Assembly: GCA_902762905.1 (NCBI GenBank)
Contig: CACWQE010000019.1
Location: 1 to 44,627, forward strand
Direction: 5' to 3'
Origin: an uncultured Lachnospiraceae bacterium
Lineage (GTDB): Bacteria; Bacillota; Clostridia; Lachnospirales; Lachnospiraceae
Length of the DNA: 44,627 nt
Numbering within the stretch: the stretch's first letter is position 1; each line of letters opens with the position of its first letter. The position numbers and the translations under genes are program-made. The notes under the pieces were generated by a model, which ran no database searches, was not told where the DNA came from, and saw nothing but the letters and a program-made list of their open reading frames with translations. Below are positions 16,254-25,888 of this stretch, one piece after another.

Positions 16254-17333
16254 GTGAGAAACGAGGCACAGAAGGTAAAGTTACTATATATCGCACAGAT
16301 ATTATATGAGGAGACGGATGAGCAGCATATATTAACCGGGGATGATATTGTGAAACGGTTACAGGAAAAGGGGATCGTCTGCGAACGGAAGAGTGTGTAT
16401 TCTGATCTGGACGTACTTGCAGAATTTGGAATGGATATTATAAGAGGACGCAGAGGGGCATATCTTGCGTCACGTACCTTTGAAATGCCGGAACTTAAGT
16501 TATTGGTGGATGCCGTACAGTCAGCAAAGTTTATTACAGAAGCAAAGTCACAGGAATTGATCGGAAAATTGTCTCATTTAACGAACCGGCAGGAAGCGGC
16601 AAAGTTTACGGATCAGGTTGTGGTACACAATCGTGTAAAGATGATGAATGAGAATATCTATTACAACATTGATGCGATTCATGAGGCAATGCGGGAGAAT
16701 AAGCAGATCACATTTATCTATTATATGTGGAATGCGGATAAGAAGCTGGTGCCGAGGAAAGATGGAGAGCGATATGTGCTGTCACCATGGTTTTTTGAGT
16801 GGGATAATGACAAGTATTATCTGGTCGGATTTGATGAGCAATCGGCACGGATGCGGCATTACCGGGTAGACAAAATGAAGTCAATCGAAGTAAGGGTGCA
16901 GAAGCGTTTAGGACGGCAGGAGTATGATGCGATTGATCTTAGTACATATGGTAATCAGACCTTTGGTATGTTTGGCGGAGAGACAACGACGGTTCGTCTG
17001 CTGGTGGATGGGTCGCTTGCCGGGGCGATGATCGATCATTTTGGAACGGATGTGTGGATGCACAGAACCAGAGAATGCGGATGTGGAGAGGAAGAGGTGC
17101 TTCATACAGAAGAGGAGCGGAAAATAGTGACAGCCGGAACCGGGCAGGGTGACAAGAGGAATGCGGTAGAGGGGCGGTTGTCAGTTGTTATAGATACTGT
17201 CGTTAGTGACCGGTTCTTTGGATGGATCTTTGGATTTGGGGATAAAATAGAGATTGTGGAACCATCCTGGGTACGGAAGAGGTATGAGCAGATGCTTCAC
17301 AATGTATTAGATGGTATGAGCAAGAATGTTTGA
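16254..17333 (+). CDS. WYL-domain transcriptional regulator
   Basis: About 359 residues from GTG 16254, chosen because AGGAGG ends four bases before it; an ATG at 16227 in the same frame overlaps gatD but lacks a ribosome site. The N-terminal winged helix (QILYEETDEQHILTGDDIV, ERKSVYSDLDVLAEFG) is followed by a WYL domain (ITFIYYMWN, YVLSPWFFEWDNDKYYLVGF, RHYRVDKM) and a C-terminal WCX domain. WYL proteins are cytoplasmic DNA-binding regulators that sense nucleotides or other ligands. The WCX domain has an inserted polar, low-complexity stretch with CGCGEEE (about 17070-17175) not expected from family members I recall. The target is unknown. Confidence 0.87.
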   Translation: MRNEAQKVKLLYIAQILYEETDEQHILTGDDIVKRLQEKGIVCERKSVYSDLDVLAEFGMDIIRGRRGAYLASRTFEMPELKLLVDAVQSAKFITEAKSQELIGKLSHLTNRQEAAKFTDQVVVHNRVKMMNENIYYNIDAIHEAMRENKQITFIYYMWNADKKLVPRKDGERYVLSPWFFEWDNDKYYLVGFDEQSARMRHYRVDKMKSIEVRVQKRLGRQEYDAIDLSTYGNQTFGMFGGETTTVRLLVDGSLAGAMIDHFGTDVWMHRTRECGCGEEEVLHTEEERKIVTAGTGQGDKRNAVEGRLSVVIDTVVSDRFFGWIFGFGDKIEIVEPSWVRKRYEQMLHNVLDGMSKNV

Positions 17334-17357
17334 CGATTTTACCTGATATCAAGTAAG

Positions 17358-17382
17358 GGTGTCTGACTTTAGGTCTGACACC
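17358..17382. repeat. Palindromic repeat copy 1
   Basis: GGTGTC and GACACC form the outer stem, and inner GAC/GTC extends the hairpin. It is the better-preserved of two similar palindromes between the WYL gene and glpK. It may be a REP/MITE-like element, a weak terminator or an operator. Confidence 0.55.
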
Positions 17383-17410
17383 TGACTGGAAAGAAAGCAG
17401 TGAGAAGCAA

Positions 17411-18941
<1,531 letters not shown>

Positions 18942-18945
18942 TACG

Positions 18946-18962
18946 ATGTGTGATTAACACAT
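18946..18962. other. Short palindrome after glpK
   Basis: ATGTGT (18946-18951) and ACACAT (18957-18962) form a perfect six-pair stem with loop GATTA just past the glpK stop. There is no T-run, so it is not a convincing terminator. Another small palindrome, GGTTA/TAACC at 19023-19037, lies in the leader of the next gene. Confidence 0.3.
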
Positions 18963-19062
18963 TGATAGCAATAAAGTGAATTTGGAGAGGATGTACACAC
19001 AATCAACACAAATTTGTATTAAGGTTACTATTTAACCAAAAGAATAGTCAGGAGGGATTATT

Positions 19063-19872
19063 ATGATAGGAATGACAATACAGGCGATAACGGGAATGGG
19101 AAGTACATTGTGTCATATGGCAATGGGGCTCTATTCCAATTATGGATATGGTGGTTACGGATATGGGTATGGCTACGGTTATTTGTCTTATCTGGTGTTT
19201 ATGTTACCGGCTTTACTGCTTGGGTTATGGGCACAGTTCAAGGTAAAGTCCACATTTAATAAGTATAATAATGTACGTAATTCGAGAGGGATTACAGGTG
19301 CAGAAGCTGCAAGAATGATCTTGGACAGAAATGGGCTCTCTTATGTAAGGATTGAACATGTGTCAGGTTCGCTTACCGATCATTATGATCCAAGAGACAA
19401 TGTGATCCGTTTGTCATCTTCGGTATATAATTCTACTTCCATCGGGGCAGTCGGCGTAGCTGCACATGAGGCAGGACATGCGGTACAGCATGCGGAAGAG
19501 TATGCACCGATCAAACTTCGAAATGCGATTATTCCAATCTGTAATTTTGGTTCGAGTGTTGGACCGATCATGATCGTGATCGGATGTTTCTTCTCCGGAC
19601 AGTTTGGAAGAAGTCTGATCTTCTTTGGAATTCTGCTCTTTTCTTTAGTGGCACTGTTTCAGCTGGTAACACTTCCGGTTGAATTTGATGCATCCAGCCG
19701 GGCACTTTCTGTTATCCGTGATAGCGGAATGTTTGCAGATGCGGATTACAAGGGTGCAAAGAAAGTGCTTTCCGCTGCAGCTATGACCTATGTAGCAGCA
19801 CTGATAACGTCGATTATGCAGATTCTTTACTATGTAACACGGTTTCTTGGAAATGGACGGCGCAGAGATTAA
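19063..19872 (+). CDS. Membrane zinc metallopeptidase, YugP family
   Basis: 269 residues. An N-terminal membrane segment (about 45-65) is followed by a soluble part with the zinc-protease motif HEAGH (in VAAHEAGHAVQHAEEY), then further membrane spans (about 165-210 and 240-258). This is the YugP/DUF-type neutral zinc peptidase (PF04298) order. The substrate is unknown. The first 43 residues contain a run of alternating Gly and Tyr (YGGYGYGYGYG), which I do not expect in the family. AGGAGG is seven bases before ATG. It is probably expressed alone. Confidence 0.9.
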   Translation: MIGMTIQAITGMGSTLCHMAMGLYSNYGYGGYGYGYGYGYLSYLVFMLPALLLGLWAQFKVKSTFNKYNNVRNSRGITGAEAARMILDRNGLSYVRIEHVSGSLTDHYDPRDNVIRLSSSVYNSTSIGAVGVAAHEAGHAVQHAEEYAPIKLRNAIIPICNFGSSVGPIMIVIGCFFSGQFGRSLIFFGILLFSLVALFQLVTLPVEFDASSRALSVIRDSGMFADADYKGAKKVLSAAAMTYVAALITSIMQILYYVTRFLGNGRRRD

Positions 19873-19884
19873 GAAAGTCTTCAT

Positions 19885-19914
19885 TTGACGCAATATCAGA
19901 TAAGGTGATAGAAT
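19885..19914 (+). promoter_or_regulatory. Promoter of the DUF1002 gene
   Basis: TTGACG (19885-19890), an 18-base spacer and TAGAAT (19909-19914). Each hexamer has one mismatch. It is followed by about 60 bases of leader. Confidence 0.6.
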
Positions 19915-19974
19915 GTAACATGTAATCAGGGGTATCAGAGATTATAAGTTGATAGGGAAGAAAGGAAAAAAATC

Positions 19975-20880
19975 ATGAGAAGATTATATAAGAGAGTAAC
20001 AACGGTAGCCTTAGCGGCAGCGATGGTGCTGACCCTTCCGGCGGCTGGAATGACAGCGAAAGCGGATGCGGCGACAGATGCACAACCGGGAGATGTATAT
20101 GTATCATTTGGTGCAGATCTGTCATCCGATGAGAAGAAGACCGTTATGGATCTGATGGGAATTACGGAGGATGATCTGGAAGACTATACGGTTGGTGAGA
20201 TCACCAATGATGAGGAACATGAGTATTTGGGTGATTATCTTGATTCGAGTGTGATTGGCTCAAGAGCGTTATCTTCTGTTATGGTGGAATTAGGAGAGGA
20301 TGGCGATGGAATCACAGTAGAGACGAAGAATATCTCTTATTGTACTAAGGGAATGTATACGAATGCATTGATCACAGCAGGGATTGAGAATGCAGATGTA
20401 ACCGTTGCAGGACCATTTGAGATCACAGGTACTGCCGCATTAGTAGGAGCAATGAAAGCATACTCAGATCTGACTGGTGAAGAGGTATCGGAAGAGAGCA
20501 TGGACGCTGCTGTGAATGAGTTGGTTGTTACCAGTCAGATGGCACAGGATATCAATTCCGATGATGTTGAACAGTTGATGGCATTTGTTAAGGCGAAAGT
20601 TGTAGAAGAAGGCTTGGATAATGATGAAGCAATCAGCAAAGCGATCGATGAAGGTGCCAAGGAGTTAGGTATTTCTGTTACGGATGAAGAGAAACAGACC
20701 ATTATCTCTTTGATGAAGAAGATCAGCAAGCTTGACCTTAATATCGATAGTATGAAAGAACAGGCGAAGGACTTGTTTAACAAGTTAGAGGATATGGGAA
20801 TTGACAAAGAGCAGGCAAAGAACTTTTTCCAGAAGATCATTGATGCATTGCAGAGTTTCTTTAATAGTATTTTTGGTTAA
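19975..20880 (+). CDS. Secreted DUF1002 protein (YpuA-like)
   Basis: 301 residues with a Sec signal peptide (positive MRRLYKR, hydrophobic core, cleavage near AKADA-A). The mature part is DUF1002, as in Bacillus YpuA: VYVSFGADLSSDEKKTVMDLMG near the start, GSRALSSVMVEL, and a conserved TNALITAGIENADVTVAGPF segment. The C-terminal third is made of acidic and lysine-rich helices. Its function in the envelope is unknown. AAAGGA precedes the ATG, there is a recognisable promoter upstream and a strong terminator downstream, so it is a single-gene unit. Confidence 0.9.
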   Translation: MRRLYKRVTTVALAAAMVLTLPAAGMTAKADAATDAQPGDVYVSFGADLSSDEKKTVMDLMGITEDDLEDYTVGEITNDEEHEYLGDYLDSSVIGSRALSSVMVELGEDGDGITVETKNISYCTKGMYTNALITAGIENADVTVAGPFEITGTAALVGAMKAYSDLTGEEVSEESMDAAVNELVVTSQMAQDINSDDVEQLMAFVKAKVVEEGLDNDEAISKAIDEGAKELGISVTDEEKQTIISLMKKISKLDLNIDSMKEQAKDLFNKLEDMGIDKEQAKNFFQKIIDALQSFFNSIFG

Positions 20881-20904
20881 AAAAGAATATTGATGTAGCG
20901 TGTT

Positions 20905-20935
20905 AGGAGTGCATTTGTTCATGCACTCCTTTTTC
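20905..20935 (+). terminator. Strong Rho-independent terminator
   Basis: A perfect ten-pair stem, AGGAGTGCAT/ATGCACTCCT, with loop TTGTTC, is followed at once by a T-run. It ends the DUF1002 transcription unit. Confidence 0.95.
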
Positions 20936-20959
20936 ATTTTCGAACATTATGTGAATTTC

Positions 20960-20988
20960 ATTGTATTTTTTACAATAAGTGGTAAAAT
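20960..20988 (+). promoter_or_regulatory. Possible corA promoter with overlapping palindrome
   Basis: TTGTAT (20961-20966), 16 bases, then TAAAAT (20983-20988). A perfect inverted repeat, ATTGTA (20960-20965) with TACAAT (20971-20976), overlaps the -35 and could be an operator. Neither element is strong. Confidence 0.35.
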
Positions 20989-21090
20989 GGGGCTATCGTG
21001 TGTGAAAATAGGGTATACTATCCGTAAAACAAGAAGTGACCGGAGCAAGGAATCTGGCTGTTCCGGCAATAGAAATACGGAGAATAGACC

Positions 21091-22011
21091 ATGTTTTATG
21101 AAATGAAAAGAGGCAGAGTGGGATATATCACTTATGCCGAATTACAGGATGATTCCGTTATGTATGGTTTCCCGGAAGAAACTATTCGGGCATGTAAGGA
21201 GAATCTACACAACTTTCGAAGCGATACGATCGTGACAGGGAAACTTGTATTCACTGTATTAGATCTTATCAATTTGCTACAGGTATTTGATGACAAAGAC
21301 AGATTAGCAATCTATGTGCAGAGCGATCTATGTCTGTTTGTAGAGATCCGAGATGACGATGGGAGTATACGTCAATTGTTCGATCGGGTGGTGGCCAGTT
21401 ACTGCGGAGAGACGAAATCAAATGAGATTGATCTTCGTCACACGGTTCCAGAGAAGTTCTTGTACCGTTTCTTAGATCTGCTGATTCAGGAGGATCGCAA
21501 GTTCCTAGAGAACATGGAATTTAACATGAGCGCATTAGAGACCAGAATTCTGAAAGAGCGGGTGGATGCTGCATTTATCAATGAGATCTTATTGATGAAG
21601 AAGGAACTTATGTATATGTGGAATTATTATGATCAGCTGATTGATATCGGTGAAGTGCTTCGGGACAATGATAATGAGATGTTTCCACCGGAGAATGTAC
21701 GGCGGTTTGCTACTTTTACAGAACGAACGATGCGTCTTTCAGAGAATGTGAAACATTTGAAAGAATATGCAGTACAGTTAAGAGAGACACACGATGCCAT
21801 GTTAGATTACAATTTGAACAACATTATGAAGCTGTTTACAGTGATAACGACCATTTTTCTGCCGTTGACTCTGATTGTTGGGTGGTATGGTATGAATTTC
21901 GTCAATATGCCGGAATTAACCTGGCGGTATGGGTATCTCGGAGTAATCATATTCTCCGTTGTGGTAGTTGGAATCTGTATTATTGCTTTCAAAAAATATA
22001 AGTTGTTTTAA
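21091..22011 (+). CDS. corA: CorA-family divalent cation transporter
   Basis: 306 residues. A long cytoplasmic N-terminal domain of alpha/beta and helical build is followed by two C-terminal membrane spans (about 247-267 and 279-298). The diagnostic GMN motif (YGMNFVNMPEL) lies at the end of the first span. CorA forms a pentameric channel for Mg2+ or other divalent cations. GGAG lies eight bases before the ATG. The next gene begins only 14 bases later, so it may be co-transcribed with the antiporter-like genes, although a functional link is not obvious. Confidence 0.93.
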   Translation: MFYEMKRGRVGYITYAELQDDSVMYGFPEETIRACKENLHNFRSDTIVTGKLVFTVLDLINLLQVFDDKDRLAIYVQSDLCLFVEIRDDDGSIRQLFDRVVASYCGETKSNEIDLRHTVPEKFLYRFLDLLIQEDRKFLENMEFNMSALETRILKERVDAAFINEILLMKKELMYMWNYYDQLIDIGEVLRDNDNEMFPPENVRRFATFTERTMRLSENVKHLKEYAVQLRETHDAMLDYNLNNIMKLFTVITTIFLPLTLIVGWYGMNFVNMPELTWRYGYLGVIIFSVVVVGICIIAFKKYKLF

Positions 22012-22025
22012 GCAAGGAGGAACAC

Positions 22026-22697
22026 ATGCTGAGCAAAATATTAATTACGGTTGCAGCACTGCTTATCTTGGCGGGGCTGATAGGACTTAAGATGAAGATG
22101 GTTGGAAAGAGACTTCTCTTTGTGTGTATTGCAGCGGTCGGAATGGTGATACTGTCGGTTGCAGAGATGAATACGTATGGATTAGTGGGTGGATGCTTTC
22201 AGGCAATCTATCGTATTCTTGCCATAATTCCCGGGATTTTACTGTTTCATAGTATCTGCAAGAGGAATGGGATTACAGATATCGAAGGGCTGAATGGCGT
22301 CGGACGTAAGATGCCATATACATACGTCCTGCTTGTATTCTTATGCATGGTGACAATTGGTATTCCGATCACAGGAACTTTTACCGGTATTATTTATTCA
22401 GAGATTGGATTGTTAGCAGGTGGATATGGCGTGTTCACATATGTTGGTCTTATCGGTAATATATTGGGAATTGTGGTTCCTGTTATGTTGCTGTTCCCGA
22501 TGCTTCGGCGGATGTATTTTCCTGAGAAGGAGAAGAATACGGATGTTGCAGAAGGGGTGGCAACCGTGGCTCCTTCGCCAGCAAAGAGTCTGCTTGTGAT
22601 TGGCTGGCTGCTTGCAGCAGTGTTACTTGTATTTTCGTTATATCAGCAGCCGGTACTTGTGGCAATCAGTACGGTAATGCAGAAGTTCTTTAGTTAG
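22026..22697 (+). CDS. Short complex-I/Mrp-antiporter-like membrane protein (half-length)
   Basis: 223 residues with about six hydrophobic segments. The stretch LLFHSICKRNGITDIEGLNGVGRKMPYT, read in pieces, resembles the central NuoL/NuoM/MrpA motif where a tH-type helix is followed by a GLGRKMP turn, then a GIPITGTF segment equivalent to the GIPPLAGF helix. A full subunit of this family has 12-14 spans; here the N-terminal half, with its conserved glutamate, is absent. AAGGAGG precedes the ATG. The stop abuts the next gene, a 575-residue relative, so the two are surely co-translated. Proton or cation transfer is inferred from the family only. The other complex-I or Mrp subunits are missing here. 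Confidence 0.65.
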   Translation: MLSKILITVAALLILAGLIGLKMKMVGKRLLFVCIAAVGMVILSVAEMNTYGLVGGCFQAIYRILAIIPGILLFHSICKRNGITDIEGLNGVGRKMPYTYVLLVFLCMVTIGIPITGTFTGIIYSEIGLLAGGYGVFTYVGLIGNILGIVVPVMLLFPMLRRMYFPEKEKNTDVAEGVATVAPSPAKSLLVIGWLLAAVLLVFSLYQQPVLVAISTVMQKFFS

Positions 22698-22709
22698 GTG
22701 GTGGATGAG

Positions 22710-24437
22710 ATGGCTAATAATTATGGTGTATTGTTAATCTTTCTGTTCCCAGTGCTCGGGGGTATCATTGGATTCTTTCTTGGTAAGAAGAACAAGGGTA
22801 CGCGGAATGACTGGATCGATATTGTTGTGATCGTGCAGCTTGCAATGCTGGCATATCTTGCATACATGACAATCGGTAAGGGAACGACGTTCGAATTATC
22901 ACTTGGCAATTTCTTAGGACTTGGTTTGTCGCTGACCATGGATGTGGTATCCGTACTGTTGAGTATTCTGGTAACGGTGGTCGTGGCAATCGTGACACAG
23001 TTCATGAAAGAATCTATGAAAAAAGAAGAGAGCAGTAACCGGTTCTATCTGTTGTTTATGTGCACATTTGGAATGATACTTGGTGCCTGCATGACAGATA
23101 ATCTTTTCAACTTCTTTATGTTCATTACGTTGGCATTGTTGTTTGCCTGGCCTCTTATTATGCACCGCCGGGATAAGCTGGCATTAGCAAATGCCAATAT
23201 ATATATTGGATTTGTAACAGCAGGTATGGTATTGATCTTAACCGGAATTGTTATCTTATTTGGATATTTGGGAAGTGTTAATTATTCTGGTATGTATTCC
23301 TCTGTTATGTCTAGAGGTGGTAGTGGTGCACTTCTGATCGCAGGACTGTTGACCAGTCTTGGATTTGCCATGACCGCAGGTGTATTTCCGGTGCAGTTTC
23401 AGGTGACAAGAGGATGTTCGTATGGCTTGATCGAGATATCTACATTGTTATCAAGTCTGGTATCGAAACTTGGTATTTATGGAATCCTTGTGATTGCCGT
23501 TGATCTGTTTGTAGAGAATAAGTTCTATGGAAGGGTTCTTCTTGTGGCGGCATTGATGACAGCGGTATGGGGAATTCTCGTGACGTTGACTTCTACGGAT
23601 ATCCGTAAGATTCTGATGGGATTGGATATAGCAACAAATGGATTTGTCTTGTTGGCAGTCAGCCTGTTGGTATTAGGCGGCAGTTCCAATCAGTATAGTG
23701 TACGTAGTGTAGTATATCTGTTGTTTGCAAGTGCGATTTCCATTGCTGTGTTATACATGGTGTCTCTTGAACTGGTACGGCGTAATCAGAATTACGAGAT
23801 CAAGGGATTGGTTGCATCCGGTAAAGGCAACCCGCTTTTGGGTGCAGCTACTTTACTTGCAGGAATTAGTCTTGCCGGTGTTCCCGGAACGCTTGGATAT
23901 CTTGGATATGGTACATTGTTTAAGTCTATTTCAACCGGAATTGGTTGGAAATGGCTGGTCGTTGTATACATTATATTATGGGGATTTTTGATGACGGCAG
24001 TTCTTCGCATTTTCATGAAGTTCTTTATCAGCAAACCCGATGAGCCTCTTCGTATCCTGACATCCGAAGAAGAGGAGTTAGTAGGTGATAACAGTTTGGA
24101 GGCAAAGGGAAAAGATGACCAGAATGCGTATCGATTTGGTGAGATTCTACTTTTGCTGGCAGGTGTTGTGCAGGTCGTTATGGGTGTGATTCCAGAATGG
24201 AGTGCCAATTATCAGCCGATTATCACAAAGTTCATTACATTCTGCAATCTGAATGAGACAGTTCATTTGGAAGTAAATGTGTACTCTAAGAGCGTTTTGT
24301 TAGCTGGAGGTATTGCTGTTATAATATGTGCATTATTCTATACGAATCTGGTGCATGGTGTTTTGCTTCGGGTGATCCGGAATCGCAAGAATAAGAAATT
24401 AAAAGCAGAGGCAGAACAAAATAAAGAAAATATGTAA
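22710..24437 (+). CDS. Complex-I/Mrp-antiporter-like subunit (NuoM/NuoN type)
   Basis: 575 residues from ATG 22710; GTG codons at 22698/22701 in frame are alternatives, but they coincide with the only SD-like bases (GGTGG). About 14 hydrophobic spans. The NuoM/N pattern is recognisable: LFNFFMFITLALLFAW, then VFPVQFQVTRG in place of the lysine/HTWLP loop, LVSKLGIYGILV and STDIRKILMGLDIATNG (the conserved Lys is kept). A charged cytoplasmic insert lies near residues 450-475. Several residues that conduct protons in true antiporters appear changed. It could be a cation/proton transporter or a degenerate relative tied to the ACP genes downstream. The 121-base gap to the ACP gene contains a possible promoter. 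Confidence 0.78.
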   Translation: MANNYGVLLIFLFPVLGGIIGFFLGKKNKGTRNDWIDIVVIVQLAMLAYLAYMTIGKGTTFELSLGNFLGLGLSLTMDVVSVLLSILVTVVVAIVTQFMKESMKKEESSNRFYLLFMCTFGMILGACMTDNLFNFFMFITLALLFAWPLIMHRRDKLALANANIYIGFVTAGMVLILTGIVILFGYLGSVNYSGMYSSVMSRGGSGALLIAGLLTSLGFAMTAGVFPVQFQVTRGCSYGLIEISTLLSSLVSKLGIYGILVIAVDLFVENKFYGRVLLVAALMTAVWGILVTLTSTDIRKILMGLDIATNGFVLLAVSLLVLGGSSNQYSVRSVVYLLFASAISIAVLYMVSLELVRRNQNYEIKGLVASGKGNPLLGAATLLAGISLAGVPGTLGYLGYGTLFKSISTGIGWKWLVVVYIILWGFLMTAVLRIFMKFFISKPDEPLRILTSEEEELVGDNSLEAKGKDDQNAYRFGEILLLLAGVVQVVMGVIPEWSANYQPIITKFITFCNLNETVHLEVNVYSKSVLLAGGIAVIICALFYTNLVHGVLLRVIRNRKNKKLKAEAEQNKENM

Positions 24438-24558
24438 TTATTTACAAAAATAATTGTTGAAGATTATGGGTATTCGTATTAAAATAAAAGTAGCACTGCG
24501 AGAGAGAAAGTGATTTCTGTCTGGGCGGTAACTAATTATAACGGAGGTTACAGAATAT

Positions 24559-24807
24559 ATGGATAAGAATGAGATCAAAGACAAGTTGTTAGAGATCATT
24601 GAAGAAGAGATGCCGGAAGTGGATAAGACAAGCATTGATACCACAGCATCCCTTGCAGATGATGGATTGGATTCTGTATCATTGATCAAAGTAATCGTGG
24701 ATGCAGAGAAGACATTTGATGTCGCATTTGATGATAGAGAGCTTGCACTGAATAAGTACGAGAACTTAGATGACATGGTGGACTTGATTGAAGAGAAGTT
24801 ACAATAG
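24559..24807 (+). CDS. Acyl carrier protein (stand-alone)
   Basis: 82 acidic residues, the size of a free ACP. The phosphopantetheine attachment site is the serine in DDGLDSVSL (S39). The following helices (VIVDAEKTFDVAFDD, NLDDMVDLIEEKL) fit the four-helix fold. The motif resembles carriers of secondary metabolism or D-alanyl/amino-acyl type more than the primary fatty-acid ACP (DSLD), and no fatty-acid genes are near. GGAGG lies 11 bases upstream. It is followed by an unknown protein and a Sfp-type phosphopantetheinyl transferase, so this looks like a small dedicated acyl-transfer cluster. Confidence 0.93.
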   Translation: MDKNEIKDKLLEIIEEEMPEVDKTSIDTTASLADDGLDSVSLIKVIVDAEKTFDVAFDDRELALNKYENLDDMVDLIEEKLQ

Positions 24808-24826
24808 TTGAGGAGGATTACATATT

Positions 24827-25873
24827 ATGGCAAACAAAGTAGTATTACCTGTTAAGTATCCTGCCGTTACTTCATGGCAGTGGCATGCAACCCTGTTTTC
24901 TATCTTAGGGGATGACGAGAACGCAAAGAGATGGATCTATAGTAATTATATTCAGTTACGTTGTTATAATATCGCAGAATATACAACCGGGGATGAGATC
25001 TTATTGTGCGATATGATGCCAGGTTCCAGTGCAATGAAAGAGTGTCCTTACCTGATCTTTTCTTTGATCACGAAACCACAGATTGAGAGCTATTGTGGAG
25101 ATGTGATTGACTTTATCGTGAAGACGATCGATCTTGGCGGATATGTCTATGGTGCATTTGATGAAGCGAAGATGTTATGTGATGTCAGTGTAGATTATAA
25201 GTTCTCTCATGAGTTGTTCATCTATGGTTACAATATGGAAGAAGAAGTATTCTATGTTGGCGACTTTACATTTAAGGATAAGTATTCCTATACAACGGTG
25301 TCCTTTGAAAAGGTGAAGTCCGGATTTGATGCATTGACAGCCGGAGAAGATCACGTATTTAAGGATGATTATAAGGGAACCCGTGGACTTTATGTTATTC
25401 AGAAGAATACAGATAACCGTTATTATGATATTGATCCTGCTTTGATCAAGGATACTTTGAGAGAGTACCTGAATGGAGATGACACGAAGAATCATTTCCG
25501 TATGATGCGTAACCGTTTTGATGATACGGTGTTTGGCGTGAATGTATATGATGCACTTCTTGCCAGAGTAGATAAGCAGCTTCATGAGGAGGAACCGGAC
25601 TTTGATATCCGTGCCCTTCACATTGCATACGATCATAAGGTATTGATGTTAGACCGGTTGAAGTATCTGATGGCGAATGAAGTCATTCCGTTTGAACAGG
25701 AGTTGTTAGATGAGTATGCGATCGTTGTTGATAATATGTTAGCAGCACGTAACCTTTTGGTTCGTATCTCTGTAACGAATGAGATTGAGGCAGGAGCAAG
25801 AATTAAGACATACCTGAACGATGCCAAAGCGAAGGAGATGGCGATCTTAAGCCATGTTGTGAATGAGTTATAG
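24827..25873 (+). CDS. Unknown protein with faint BtrH/C39-like pattern, ACP-linked
   Basis: 348 residues, no signal peptide. I do not firmly recognise it. The central stretch has a C39/BtrH-like order: GGYVYGAFDEAKM, then FSHELFIYGYNMEEEVFYVGDF, where His and the later Asp fall as in papain-like folds, then a lysine-rich helix. The N-terminal Cys typical of such folds is not obvious: SWQWHATLF occupies that site. BtrH itself transfers an acyl group from the carrier protein BtrI to an aminoglycoside, which is suggestive since an ACP gene precedes this one by 19 bases. The C-terminal third is helical. A role in acyl transfer from the ACP is inference. GAGGAGG precedes ATG 24827. Confidence 0.6.
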   Translation: MANKVVLPVKYPAVTSWQWHATLFSILGDDENAKRWIYSNYIQLRCYNIAEYTTGDEILLCDMMPGSSAMKECPYLIFSLITKPQIESYCGDVIDFIVKTIDLGGYVYGAFDEAKMLCDVSVDYKFSHELFIYGYNMEEEVFYVGDFTFKDKYSYTTVSFEKVKSGFDALTAGEDHVFKDDYKGTRGLYVIQKNTDNRYYDIDPALIKDTLREYLNGDDTKNHFRMMRNRFDDTVFGVNVYDALLARVDKQLHEEEPDFDIRALHIAYDHKVLMLDRLKYLMANEVIPFEQELLDEYAIVVDNMLAARNLLVRISVTNEIEAGARIKTYLNDAKAKEMAILSHVVNEL

Positions 25874-25888
25874 AAAGGTAACCGGTTG

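Noticed and set aside
20900..21106. A 68-codon open frame before corA
   Set aside because: It spans a strong terminator and the corA start, and has no family signs.
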